DNA of 64,000 bases from Oxalobacter paeniformigenes (GCF_027158465.1 NZ_JAMKYL010000006.1:1-64000), one strand, 5' to 3'. Shown: positions 53,470 through 62,708, counted from the first letter of the stretch. Program-made: numbers and translations. Notes: generated from the letters alone by a model not told the origin.

Positions 53470-54759
53470 TTATTTCACGAAATCTTTCAGTTTCTGACGA
53501 TAGGCTTCCATATCGGTAATCGGTTCCTGCGCTACACCAGAATCCATCGCTGCCTGTGCAACTGCCGGAGCAACCGTCCACAACAGGCGCGGATCGAACT
53601 GGAACGGCAACAGGTAGTCACGACCGAAAGTATATTTCTTGCCATACATCGCTTCGATTTCCGGAGGACATTCCATTTCTGCCAGGCTGGCGATAGCACG
53701 TACTGCAGCCAGTTCCATTTCACGATTGATCGTTTTTGCACGGCAATCCAGAGCACCTCTGAACAGATACGGGAAGCACATGGAATTGTTGATCTGGTTT
53801 GGATAATCGGAACGACCTGTACCGACGATAGCGTCATCACGGGTAGCATGAGCGACTTCCGGCAGAATTTCAGGAATCGGGTTGGCCATTGCAAAGATGA
53901 TCGGATTTTTTGCCATCTTCAACAGCATTTCTGGTTTCAGAACATTACCTGCAGACAAACCCAGGAAAATATCAGCATCCGGGATGACATCCATCAGCGT
54001 ACGGGCGGAAGTATCCTGTGCGTAGATTTCCTTGTCCGGGTCCATCAGTTCCTTGCGGCCTTTGTAGACAACACCCTTGATGTCGGTGACCCAGATATTC
54101 TTGACAGGGAATCCCAGGTCGACCAGCAATTCAAGACAACCCAGTGCACCGGCACCGGCGCCGGAAACGACCATCTTGCAATTCTTGATATCCTTGCCGA
54201 CGATCTTCAGCGCATTCAGAACGGCTGCGCCGACGATGACAGCTGTTCCATGCTGGTCATCATGGAAAACCGGGATATTCATTTTTTCGCGCAGTTTTCT
54301 TTCAATGTAGAAGCATTCCGGAGCACGAATGTCTTCCAGATTGATACCGCCGAATGTTGGTTCAAGTGATGCGATGATGTCACACAACTTGTCCGGATCC
54401 AGTTCGTCAATTTCCAGATCGAAAACATTGATACCTGCGAATTTTTTGAAGAGAACACCTTTACCTTCCATGACAGGTTTGGATGCCTGGGCACCGATGT
54501 TACCCAGCCCAAGAACTGCCGTGCCGTTGGAAATAACGGCAACCAGATTGCCTTTGGTCGTATAGGTGTAGGCATCTTTCGGGTTTGCATGGATTTCTTC
54601 GCAAGCACAAGCTACACCAGGGGTGTAAGCAAGTGCCAGTTCATTCTGGTCTCTGACCTGTTTGGTCGGTTCAACACTGATTTTTCCGGGAATGGGGAAA
54701 CGGTGAAAAGCAAGAGCGTTTTTCTTGAGCAGCTCTTTTTTTTGGTCTTGAGAACTCAT
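53470..54759 (-). CDS. NADP-type malic enzyme, single-domain form
   Basis: A 429-residue malic enzyme converting malate to pyruvate and CO2. Motifs: LALAYTPGVACACEEI with the catalytic Tyr, the NAD(P)-like GNLVAVISNGTAVLGLGNIG, metal-binding FGGINLEDIRAPECFYIE and FHDDQHGTAVIVGAAVLNAL. The second Rossmann glycine cluster is MVVSGAGAGALG. It lacks the C-terminal phosphotransacetylase-like domain that makes MaeB about 760 residues, so it is the short form; cofactor preference is not certain. I used the ATG at 54759; an ATG at 54804 adds 15 residues and cannot be excluded. Confidence 0.92.
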   Translation of the reverse strand: MSSQDQKKELLKKNALAFHRFPIPGKISVEPTKQVRDQNELALAYTPGVACACEEIHANPKDAYTYTTKGNLVAVISNGTAVLGLGNIGAQASKPVMEGKGVLFKKFAGINVFDLEIDELDPDKLCDIIASLEPTFGGINLEDIRAPECFYIERKLREKMNIPVFHDDQHGTAVIVGAAVLNALKIVGKDIKNCKMVVSGAGAGALGCLELLVDLGFPVKNIWVTDIKGVVYKGRKELMDPDKEIYAQDTSARTLMDVIPDADIFLGLSAGNVLKPEMLLKMAKNPIIFAMANPIPEILPEVAHATRDDAIVGTGRSDYPNQINNSMCFPYLFRGALDCRAKTINREMELAAVRAIASLAEMECPPEIEAMYGKKYTFGRDYLLPFQFDPRLLWTVAPAVAQAAMDSGVAQEPITDMEAYRQKLKDFVK

Positions 54760-55063
54760 TTCTTCAGTCTTCTTCAATGTAAAGGGTAAGTTATAAACAG
54801 ACATATCATTCTAACAGATACCACTGTGAAATCCGAATTTGTCTGTTGGGTGATGAAAAAGTGTTTTCTATACCAGTAATCCAAGTATATATATAGGAAT
54901 AGTGATATCGAAAAAACTTGTGTACAAGTAATTTAAATCATTTAAAATCAACGTGTTACAAAAAACAAACGTTTGGGATAAGTAAAGAATATATTTTGTA
55001 TATCTTTTTGGGCTTTGGGGTACGGGGTGTTGTTCCCATCTGACCCACAACTTATCAACAAGG

Positions 55064-55072
55064 TTATCCACA
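55064..55072 (+). promoter_or_regulatory. Perfect DnaA box
   Basis: TTATCCACA, the consensus DnaA-binding nonamer, with a one-mismatch copy starting 12 bases before it in the same orientation. Confidence 0.65.
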
Positions 55073-55182
55073 TATTGTAATGATTTTTACAACAATGTGG
55101 GATATTACGATCAATTCGTTGTATCAAGACCATTTCATGGTGAATTCGATCTACAATACAAGCCGTTTGTCAGATAAATGAC

Positions 55183-55200
55183 ATGTTTCACGTGAAACAT
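55183..55200. promoter_or_regulatory. parS centromere site
   Basis: ATGTTTCACGTGAAACAT is a perfect 18-base palindrome containing the 16-base parS consensus TGTTTCACGTGAAACA recognised by chromosomal ParB. It lies 31 bases before the mnmG start codon, with parA and parB three and four genes downstream. Confidence 0.95.
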
Positions 55201-55231
55201 ATCTTGAAGTCAGTTTGGGTTGATATGGGTT

Positions 55232-57154
55232 ATGCTTTATTCGGTAAACTTTGATGTGATTGTTGTTGGTGGGGGGCATGCCGGTACAGAAGCTGCGTTG
55301 GTCTCTGCAAGGATGGGAAAAAAAACATTATTGATAACCCATAACTTTGAGACACTTGGACAATTGTCTTGCAATCCTTCTATTGGTGGTATTGGTAAAA
55401 GTCATTTGGTTCGTGAAATCGATGCGCTGGGCGGTATTATGGCTTTGGCTGCGGATAAAGCCGGAATTCAGTTTCGTGTGTTGAATTCTTCAAAAGGTCC
55501 TGCTGTCAGGGCGACTCGTGCGCAGATAGATCGGGTGATGTACAAACAGGTTATCCGTTATGAACTGGAAAATCAGGAGAATTTGTCTCTTTTTCAGCAA
55601 CAGGTCGATGATCTGGTAATTGAACAGGATAGAGTAGTTGGTGTCAAAACGCAGGGTGGTGTTGAATTTCGTTCATCGGCGGTTGTGTTGACAGCAGGTA
55701 CTTTTCTGGATGGAAAAATATTTGTCGGTCTCGACAGTTATCCGGGTGGACGTTCAGGAGATGTGCCGGCGCTGGCTTTATCGAAGTGTCTCAAGGAATT
55801 GGGATTACCACAAGGCCGCTTGAAAACAGGAACGCCGCCACGGATAGATGGAAAGACAATTGATTTTTCCGTGATGAAAAAACAGTTGGGTGATTTCGAT
55901 CCGGTTCCTGTGTTTTCATTAAGAGGGGATGTATCGATGCATCCGCGGCAATTGCCGTGCTGGATAACGCATACCAATATAGAAACACACGATATTATTC
56001 GTTCCGGTCTGGACAGGAGTCCCTTGTTCACGGGTGTAATAGAAGGTATTGGACCACGTTATTGCCCATCTATCGAGGATAAGATACACCGTTTTTCCGA
56101 TAAAAATTCGCATCAGATTTTTCTGGAACCGGAAGGCTTGAAGACTAATGAATATTATCCGAACGGTATTTCGACGAGTTTACCTTTCGATATCCAAATC
56201 AAACTGGTGCAATCGATCCCGGGGTTGGAACATGCGCATATTCTGAGGCCGGGATACGCAATCGAATATGATTTTTATGATCCGAGATGCCTGAAATCTT
56301 CTCTGGAAACACGCCAGATCAGAGGGCTTTTCTTTGCCGGACAGATCAATGGAACAACCGGTTATGAAGAAGCGGCTGCGCAGGGCCTGCTTGCCGGGAT
56401 CAATGCGGCACGTTATGTATCCGGTGAGGAAGCCTGGATTCCGAAAAGAAGCGAAGCATATCTTGGTGTGATGGTGGATGATCTGATCACTCAAGGTGTC
56501 AATGAACCCTACCGGATGTTCACCAGTCGGGCGGAATACAGATTGAGTCTGCGTGAAGATAATGCGGATATGCGTTTGACAGAGACCGGTTATAAGCTGG
56601 GATGTGTCAGTCAGGAACAATGGAATGCTTTCGAAAAAAAAAGGGAAAAAATTTCCAGGGAAATAGAACGTTTGAAATCGACCTGGATTCATCCTTATAT
56701 GTTGTCGCTCGAAGAATCCAGAAGAGTGATCGGCAAGGAAATAGAAAGGGAATATTCTCTTGCTGATTTACTCAGGCGTCCGGATGTTAGTTACGACAAT
56801 CTGGCCAGTCTGACGTCAGTTGACGGAAAAAACTGGCGTACAGAAGAAATACTGGATTCCAGGGTTAAGGAACAGGTCGAAATTCAGATCAAGTACGCGG
56901 GATATATTGAAAGACAGGTTCGCGAAGTGAAAAGGCAGCAATATTATGAAAACTTGCGTTTGCCTGCCGATATGAACTATTCCGAAGTAGGGGCCTTGTC
57001 TTTTGAAGTGCGTCAGAAACTGGATAAGCAAAAACCGGAAACACTGGGACAGGCATCCCGTATTTCCGGAGTGACTCCGGCGGCGATTTCATTGTTGCTG
57101 ATATATCTCAAAAAAAGAGGTGTCATCAGTTTTGCGGAAACGGATACAGATTGA
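55232..57154 (+). CDS. mnmG: tRNA uridine-5-carboxymethylaminomethyl modification enzyme MnmG (GidA)
   Basis: A 640-residue FAD protein that, with MnmE, makes the cmnm5 group at wobble uridines. FAD site FDVIVVGGGHAGTEAALVSA at the N terminus; LSCNPSIGGIGKSHLVREID; the glycine-rich PGYAIEYDFYDPRCLK; and GLFFAGQINGTTGYEEAAAQ. The ATG at 55232 gives the usual start; an in-frame TTG at 55220 is open. The coding strand is clearly richer in G than the genes to the left. parS sits just upstream. Confidence 0.96.
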   Translation: MLYSVNFDVIVVGGGHAGTEAALVSARMGKKTLLITHNFETLGQLSCNPSIGGIGKSHLVREIDALGGIMALAADKAGIQFRVLNSSKGPAVRATRAQIDRVMYKQVIRYELENQENLSLFQQQVDDLVIEQDRVVGVKTQGGVEFRSSAVVLTAGTFLDGKIFVGLDSYPGGRSGDVPALALSKCLKELGLPQGRLKTGTPPRIDGKTIDFSVMKKQLGDFDPVPVFSLRGDVSMHPRQLPCWITHTNIETHDIIRSGLDRSPLFTGVIEGIGPRYCPSIEDKIHRFSDKNSHQIFLEPEGLKTNEYYPNGISTSLPFDIQIKLVQSIPGLEHAHILRPGYAIEYDFYDPRCLKSSLETRQIRGLFFAGQINGTTGYEEAAAQGLLAGINAARYVSGEEAWIPKRSEAYLGVMVDDLITQGVNEPYRMFTSRAEYRLSLREDNADMRLTETGYKLGCVSQEQWNAFEKKREKISREIERLKSTWIHPYMLSLEESRRVIGKEIEREYSLADLLRRPDVSYDNLASLTSVDGKNWRTEEILDSRVKEQVEIQIKYAGYIERQVREVKRQQYYENLRLPADMNYSEVGALSFEVRQKLDKQKPETLGQASRISGVTPAAISLLLIYLKKRGVISFAETDTD

Positions 57155-57157
57155 CCG

Positions 57158-57841
57158 ATGCGTAGAAAAGAAACAGAAAAAGTCGATCGGACCGATATTG
57201 AAGAAAGATTGAAATCCGGTGCAGAAAATATGAAAGTTTTTCTGGCGGATGAAATGCTGGAAAAACTGGTCGACTATATTTATCTGCTGCATAAGTGGAA
57301 TGCGACCTATAACCTGACTGCTCTCAAGAATCCGGGTGACATGTTGACGCATCATGTACTGGATTCACTTTCAGTCGTTCCTTTTCTTGTAAAAAGCCGA
57401 AATATTCTGGATGTCGGTTCAGGTGGCGGTTTACCGGGACTGGTACTGGCGATTGTCTATCCGGAAAAACATGTTTCCATGGTCGATATTGTCCAGAAAA
57501 AAACAGCTTTTCTCAATCAGGCACGTATTGAACTGGGACTTGACAATGTGACGGTTCATACGGGACGGGTGGAAAAATTGCAGGTCGAAAAAAAATTCGA
57601 CGCTATCATTTCCAGAGCATTTTCAAGTCTGCCTGATTTTGTCGGGCTTTCTGGACATTTGCTGGATAGAAATGGCAGATTTTATGCAATGAAGGGATTG
57701 ATTCCCTCAGACGAAATCAGTAATCTACCTTCAGGATGGAAGGTTGAGCGGATAGATGTATTGAATGTTCCGTCACTCGATGCACAAAGGCACTTGATTG
57801 TGATAGGACCGGAATCAGTCATAATCGATAACTGTGGGTAA
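57158..57841 (+). CDS. rsmG: 16S rRNA (guanine-527-N7) methyltransferase RsmG (GidB)
   Basis: A 227-residue SAM-dependent methyltransferase. Motifs: LLHKWNATYNLTALKNPGDM, then HHVLDSLSVVPFL, the SAM-binding ILDVGSGGGLPGLVLAI, and DAIISRAFSSL. It lies 3 bases after mnmG. Its 3' end overlaps the open frame before parA, but the likely parA ATG is 7 bases beyond its stop. Confidence 0.95.
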   Translation: MRRKETEKVDRTDIEERLKSGAENMKVFLADEMLEKLVDYIYLLHKWNATYNLTALKNPGDMLTHHVLDSLSVVPFLVKSRNILDVGSGGGLPGLVLAIVYPEKHVSMVDIVQKKTAFLNQARIELGLDNVTVHTGRVEKLQVEKKFDAIISRAFSSLPDFVGLSGHLLDRNGRFYAMKGLIPSDEISNLPSGWKVERIDVLNVPSLDAQRHLIVIGPESVIIDNCG

Positions 57842-57848
57842 ATATCCT

Positions 57849-58622
57849 ATGGCTACTGTATTTTGTATTGCCAATCAAAAAGGGGGGGTCGGAAAAACCA
57901 CCACGGCGGTCAATCTTGCTGCAGGTCTGGCAAGACTGGATCAAAAGGTTCTCCTTGTCGATCTCGATCCTCAAGGCAATGCAACGATGGGTAGCGGTAT
58001 CCAGAAAACGGAACTGGATGTATCCGTTTATGAAGTATTGCTTGGATTGTCCGATATTGCATCGGTTTGCAGGAAGTCATCGACAGATCATTATATGGTG
58101 TTGCCTGCCAACAGGGAATTGTCCGGGGCTGAAGTCGAAATGGTCGATATTGAAAATCGTGAAGGTCGCCTGAAATCCGCACTGGATTCTGTCAGGGATG
58201 AATATGATTTCATATTGATCGATTGTCCACCGGCTTTATCGCTTCTTACCTTGAATGCTTTTTGTTCGGCCGATGGCGTAATCATTCCGATGCAATGCGA
58301 ATATTATGCATTGGAAGGTTTATCCGATCTGGTAAATACCATCCGGCATGTACATGCCAATCTGAACAGGAATCTGAAAATCATAGGCCTGTTGAGAGTT
58401 ATGTTCGATAAAAGGGCGACATTGTCGCAGCATGTTTCCGAACAACTGGAAAGACATTTCGGAGACAAGGTATTCAAGACAGTCATTCCCCGCAATGTCA
58501 GGTTGGCGGAAGCGCCATCTTACGGTTTGCCGGGAATCGATTTCGATTCATCGTCACGTGGCGCACAGGCATATACGAATTTCGCTAAAGAAATGCTGGA
58601 TTGGCTTCAGCGGCAACGTTAA
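57849..58622 (+). CDS. parA: Chromosome-partitioning ATPase ParA
   Basis: A 257-residue Walker-type ATPase with the deviant Walker A CIANQKGGVGKTTTAVNLA, the A' motif VLLVDLDPQGNAT, and Walker B DFILIDCPPALS. It has no N-terminal DNA-binding extension, so it is of the small chromosomal type (Soj). The ATG at 57849 starts the family pattern MATVFCIANQKGG. It acts with ParB and the nearby parS to separate replication origins. Confidence 0.95.
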   Translation: MATVFCIANQKGGVGKTTTAVNLAAGLARLDQKVLLVDLDPQGNATMGSGIQKTELDVSVYEVLLGLSDIASVCRKSSTDHYMVLPANRELSGAEVEMVDIENREGRLKSALDSVRDEYDFILIDCPPALSLLTLNAFCSADGVIIPMQCEYYALEGLSDLVNTIRHVHANLNRNLKIIGLLRVMFDKRATLSQHVSEQLERHFGDKVFKTVIPRNVRLAEAPSYGLPGIDFDSSSRGAQAYTNFAKEMLDWLQRQR

Positions 58623-58648
58623 TCGTTTTATAACAAATTTCAGACAAA

Positions 58649-59533
58649 ATGAGTGAAACAGCATCAAAGCGGAAAAAAGGTTTGGGTAGAGGACTGGAAG
58701 TGCTACTCGGATCGACACCTGATTTTTCTGTCGAATCTTCTCCATCTTCCTTGCCGATATCCAGACTCAGGGCTGGAAAATACCAGCCACGGACGCGAAT
58801 GGATGAAGGTGCACTGAACGAACTGGCACAGTCCATACGTGAACAGGGGGTCATGCAACCGATTCTCGTTCGTCCTGCCGACGGAGATACTGACGGCAAG
58901 GTTTATGAAATCATTGCCGGAGAGCGCCGTTTCCGTGCTGCCAAAATAGCCGGTTTGCAGGAAATTCCCGCTATCGTGAAAAATGTGGATGATCAGACAG
59001 CAGCTGCGATGGCGCTGATCGAAAACATACAACGAGAAGACCTCAATCCACTCGAAGAAGCACAAGGCATTCACCGACTGATTACAGATTTCAATTTTAC
59101 GCATGAACAGGCGGCTTCCGCAGTCGGACGCTCGAGAAGTGCTGTGACAAACCTTTTACGTTTGCTGAATCTGACTCGCCCGGTTCAGACAATGCTGGTG
59201 GCTGGTGACATCGATATGGGACATGCAAGAGCCTTGCTTGCGGTGGATGGCGCGAAACAGATTACGCTGGCCACCCAGATCGTTTCCAAAAGAATGTCGG
59301 TACGTGAGGCGGAAAAACTGGTCTCGCAGGAATTGAATGACAGGAATGTTCCCAGAAAAACCGTAAAGGAAAAATCCGCCGATCTTGTCCAGCTTGAAGA
59401 AGAACTTTCGGATATGCTGGCGACAAAGGTCAGCTTCAAACTCAATGCCAGAGGAAGCGGACAGCTCGTTATTGATTTTTCGGATCTGGATGTATTGGAC
59501 GGTCTTATTCGGAAAATTCGTTTGTCATCCTGA
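58649..59533 (+). CDS. parB: Chromosome-partitioning protein ParB
   Basis: A 294-residue CTP-dependent DNA clamp. N terminus KKGLGRGLEVLLGSTPDF; the ParB/CTP box IAGERRFRAAKIAGLQEIP and ENIQREDLNPLEEAQG; the helix-turn-helix THEQAASAVGRSRSAVTNLL; and a C-terminal dimerisation segment ending DFSDLDVLDGLIRKI. It loads at parS 3.4 kb upstream. It follows parA by 26 bases. Confidence 0.95.
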   Translation: MSETASKRKKGLGRGLEVLLGSTPDFSVESSPSSLPISRLRAGKYQPRTRMDEGALNELAQSIREQGVMQPILVRPADGDTDGKVYEIIAGERRFRAAKIAGLQEIPAIVKNVDDQTAAAMALIENIQREDLNPLEEAQGIHRLITDFNFTHEQAASAVGRSRSAVTNLLRLLNLTRPVQTMLVAGDIDMGHARALLAVDGAKQITLATQIVSKRMSVREAEKLVSQELNDRNVPRKTVKEKSADLVQLEEELSDMLATKVSFKLNARGSGQLVIDFSDLDVLDGLIRKIRLSS

Positions 59534-59555
59534 TTTTATTATTTAAAACAACAGG

Positions 59556-60122
59556 TTATAATTTATTTTTCAATATTCTGATATCAGGCAGATTACGCCA
59601 GAAACCTTCTGCGTCCATTCCGAATCCAATGACGTACTGGCTTGGGACTGTCAGACCGACGTAGTCTGCCTTGACAGGTTTGACGACACCTGTGTTTTTT
59701 TCCGCAAGTACGACAAGAACCACTTTCGCCGCCCCCATATCAAGCAGTTTTTCACGGACATGCAGCAGCGTTTGTCCTTCGTCGAGAATATCGTCCAGCA
59801 CAATGACTATCCTGTTGATGACGTTTTGTCGTGGAATCACCTTCCAGATAAGTTCTCCGCCGTATTCTTCGTTTCCATAGCGTGAAACGTTGATATAGTC
59901 GAATTCAAGCGGAAAATCCAGATGTGGCAACAAATGCCCGGTAAAGACTGCGGCACCTCCCATAATGCTCAGGACAAGCGGGGGAGGTTGTTCGGGTGAG
60001 CCGAAATCCCGGTTCAGTTCAGATGCCAGGTCGATAATGGTTTGCCGGATTTGTTCAGGAGAATAAATTCTTTCTGAATTTTTCAAAATAGTCCGGGCTT
60101 TTTCATTGATTGATTCGGCCAT
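59556..60122 (-). CDS. hpt: Hypoxanthine-guanine phosphoribosyltransferase
   Basis: A 188-residue type I phosphoribosyltransferase for purine salvage. The PRPP loop is VIVLDDILDEGQTLLHV; the pyrophosphate loop is LVLSIMGGAAVFTGHLLPHL; the base-binding end is KADYVGLTVPSQYVIGFGMD. The ATG at 60122 gives the usual N terminus (MAESINEKARTIL); the frame extends to 60188. It is convergent with parB, with a 22-base gap and no evident terminator. Confidence 0.92.
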   Translation of the reverse strand: MAESINEKARTILKNSERIYSPEQIRQTIIDLASELNRDFGSPEQPPPLVLSIMGGAAVFTGHLLPHLDFPLEFDYINVSRYGNEEYGGELIWKVIPRQNVINRIVIVLDDILDEGQTLLHVREKLLDMGAAKVVLVVLAEKNTGVVKPVKADYVGLTVPSQYVIGFGMDAEGFWRNLPDIRILKNKL

Positions 60123-60275
60123 GATGTATCGGGATTGTGGGTCAGTAGGGATGCTATGACTATATGCCAGAGTTTTCGATTTTGACAATAGGAAAATGAT
60201 CTTGTGACACTGTTGTCAAGAGTGTGCCGATATTGGTTAAAATCCGGATCATCTCCATCATCATTAAAGAATATC

Positions 60276-62099
60276 ATGAACAACAGTGGGAAACGGTACA
60301 ACGATATTCATGAACGCCTGGACAGTTTGCGCAAGGCAATGCAGAAAAATGCTATTGACGTACTGATTATTCCGGGTTCCGATCCGCATTTGTCGGAATA
60401 TCCCCCCGATCACTGGTGTACCCGGAAATGGTTTTCCGGATTTACGGGTTCTGCCGGAATACTGGTAGTCGGTATGCACAAGGCCTCCCTGTGGGTGGAC
60501 AGTCGTTACTGGACACAAGCGGAACGACAGCTTGAAGGCACAGGAATCGATATGTGCAGAATAGAAAGCGGCAAAAGCGTATTATCGTATGTGGACTGGA
60601 TAGTGGATAACTTTTCCGCTGGCAGCTGCGTTGCTATTGACGGTTATCTGATTTCAATGGAACAGGGGCATATGCTTGCAGAAAAACTGGAAGGCGCCAA
60701 CCTGTTGTTCAGGACGGATATCGATCCTGTCCCGGATGTCTGGAAAGACAGACCCGCTATGCCCGATGGAGCGGTTTTCGAACATTCGTTTGAATATACC
60801 GGGCGTTCCCGCAATGAAAAAATCGCGTTGCTCCGTTCCGAGATGAAAAAAATCGGCGCGAAATGGCATTTCATATCATCTCTGGACGATATTGCCTGGA
60901 TATTGAATCTGAGAGGCAATGACATTGCATACAACCCTGTATTTCTTTCCTATTTGCTGATAGGGGAGAGCCGTGTCGTGCTGATGACGGACAGGACAAA
61001 AATACCGGTTCCTCTGTATGAAGCGCTTGAAAAAGACGGCGTGGAAATAAAACCCTATGATGCTGTTTCCGGTGTACTGGCAAACTTGCCGACGAAAACG
61101 TCACTGCTTTATGATCCGCGCAGAACATCTTATGCCCTGAGTGAAATACTTGATACCGGTATAAAACGGATCGAGGCAGTCAACCCGTCGATATTGCTGA
61201 AATCAAGAAAAACACCGGTCGAAGTCGAGCATATTCGCCGGACAATGCGGGAAGACGGAGCTGCGTTTTGCGAATTTCAGGCGTGGTTCGATGCCGAAAT
61301 GACACACGGGGGAAACGGAACGATTACGGAATGGACGATTTCTGAAAAAATCGAGTCGTTCAGGCAGGCCCGCCCCGGATATATCTCGCCCAGTTTCGGT
61401 ACGATTGCAGGATTCAATGCCAATGCAGCGTTGCCGCATTATCAGGCCACAAGAGAGACGCATGCAGTTATCGAAGGAAATGGCCTGTTGCTTATTGATA
61501 CGGGAGGCCAGTATCCGGGCGGTACGACCGATATGACCCGTGTGATTGCGGTGGGTAAACCGGAACAGGCGCAAAAAGAAGATTTTACCCGGGTACTCAA
61601 AGGATTGATCGCTTTGTCGGAAACGGGATTTCCTCGCGGTATTCCGGCTGCAATGCTTGATAGTATCGCCAGAAAGCCATTATGGTGTTGCGGGCTGGAT
61701 TACGGTCATGGAACCGGTCATGGTGTGGGTTATTTCCTTAACGTGCATGAAGGTCCGCAGGGAATTTCCTGGCATGCCCGTCCGGAACCTCAAACGGCGA
61801 TGGAAGAGGGAATGGTCACCTCCATTGAACCCGGACTGTATCGCGAAGGCAAATGGGGAATACGACTGGAAAATCTGGTCGTCAACCAGGTGTTTCAGAA
61901 TACAGAATTCGGCAAGTTTCTGAGCTTTGAAACATTGACTTTGTGTCCGATCGATACACGATGTATCGACAAGTCATTGTTGACGGAGGAAGAAATAGTC
62001 TGGTTGAATCGTTATCACGATCGCGTGCGCGAAAGTCTGATGCCTCTGGTTTCCGGGCATGTCAGGGATTGGCTGGCAGAAAGAACGAAGCCGCTTTGA
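60276..62099 (+). CDS. Xaa-Pro aminopeptidase (aminopeptidase P, long M24B form)
   Basis: A 607-residue three-domain aminopeptidase P, closer in plan to the eukaryote-type enzymes (about 600 residues) than to E. coli PepP (441). N terminus LIIPGSDPHLSEYPPDHW. Metal ligands are seen in LLIDTGGQYPGGTTDMTR (two Asp), LDYGHGTGHGVGYFLNVHEG (His), SIEPGLYREGKWGIRLENLV (two Glu). It removes N-terminal residues before proline. The ATG at 60276 is used; the open frame begins at 60204 without a typical N terminus. Confidence 0.93.
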   Translation: MNNSGKRYNDIHERLDSLRKAMQKNAIDVLIIPGSDPHLSEYPPDHWCTRKWFSGFTGSAGILVVGMHKASLWVDSRYWTQAERQLEGTGIDMCRIESGKSVLSYVDWIVDNFSAGSCVAIDGYLISMEQGHMLAEKLEGANLLFRTDIDPVPDVWKDRPAMPDGAVFEHSFEYTGRSRNEKIALLRSEMKKIGAKWHFISSLDDIAWILNLRGNDIAYNPVFLSYLLIGESRVVLMTDRTKIPVPLYEALEKDGVEIKPYDAVSGVLANLPTKTSLLYDPRRTSYALSEILDTGIKRIEAVNPSILLKSRKTPVEVEHIRRTMREDGAAFCEFQAWFDAEMTHGGNGTITEWTISEKIESFRQARPGYISPSFGTIAGFNANAALPHYQATRETHAVIEGNGLLLIDTGGQYPGGTTDMTRVIAVGKPEQAQKEDFTRVLKGLIALSETGFPRGIPAAMLDSIARKPLWCCGLDYGHGTGHGVGYFLNVHEGPQGISWHARPEPQTAMEEGMVTSIEPGLYREGKWGIRLENLVVNQVFQNTEFGKFLSFETLTLCPIDTRCIDKSLLTEEEIVWLNRYHDRVRESLMPLVSGHVRDWLAERTKPL

Positions 62100-62235
62100 A
62101 AAATACAGTTTGACCGGGCGCATGTACATGCAGGAAAAAGAAGAAATAGTGAAACCGGCAGGATTTGTTCCGGTCAGATACAAGTATCAATCGTGGCGAA
62201 AAAACGAACAACTAATATTCAGCGGGGTAATGTAT

Positions 62236-62520
62236 ATGAAAAAAATTCAACCAGTCATTATGTTGGCAGCATTGGGAATGTCGGGTGCAGCCATGGCGCA
62301 GGTATATTCAGTCGGTACAATGATGAATCCGCCCGAGAATGTAACGGTAGTAAGTACTTCCTCATTGATTATCGAAGAAGCACCGGCAAGTCGTGTGACG
62401 GCTGAATTGACCGACAGGGATTGTCCTTCCGGAACGACGTTGATTTTCGATGATGGTGACATGAACCGTCCAAAATGTGTTTGTACGGTTCCATCCGGAA
62501 TGTCTGCCGGCAATGACTGA
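62236..62520 (+). CDS. Small secreted protein with three cysteines, unknown family
   Basis: A 94-residue protein with a clear signal peptide (MKKIQPVIMLAALGMSGAAMA, cleaved before QVYS). The mature part has no domain I recognise; it ends with a cysteine-containing segment (DRDCPSGTTLIF and RPKCVCTVPSG), three Cys in total, giving one possible disulfide plus a free thiol. AGCGGGG lies 8 bases before the ATG; an ATG two codons earlier (62230) is equally open. It stands alone between the aminopeptidase and gyrB. Confidence 0.7.
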   Translation: MKKIQPVIMLAALGMSGAAMAQVYSVGTMMNPPENVTVVSTSSLIIEEAPASRVTAELTDRDCPSGTTLIFDDGDMNRPKCVCTVPSGMSAGND

Positions 62521-62672
62521 CAAAAAGCCTGCGAAGAGCGTTTTCGGGATGTCACTTTGGTGTTGACGGGTATCGTGCCGTTTTCATATCCGTGCACCTT
62601 CTTTAAGGGAAAGATATGCAGGGCAGACGAATGAACCTGTTTGCGGCATATCGTCGTGAATAACGGTGGAAC

Positions 62673-62708
62673 AAAAAAGCTGTTTTACTACATGTAAAAC
62701 AGCTTTTG
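62673..62708. terminator. Bidirectional terminator before gyrB 3' end
   Basis: A 14-pair stem (aaaagctgttttac / gtaaaacagctttt) with a five-base loop has A residues on its left and T on its right, so it can end gyrB (minus strand, T6 tract) and perhaps the small plus-strand gene. The 200 bases between that gene and gyrB hold nothing else I can recognise. Confidence 0.85.

Larger units (their letters stand above)
54790..55231. other. AT-rich intergenic region with DnaA-box-like sites, candidate oriC
   Basis: About 400 bases with no gene. They contain a perfect DnaA box TTATCCACA at 55064-55072 and a near-match TTATCAACA at 55052-55060. Further near-matches are TGTGTACAA (reverse) at 54919-54927 and TTATAAACA at 54791-54799. 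AT-rich stretches such as TATATATATA at 54886-54895 could serve as an unwinding element. parS and mnmG-rsmG-parAB follow. Genes left of here on the plus strand have C equal to or above G; those right of it have G above C in most lines I counted. Origin function is inferred. Confidence 0.5.
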
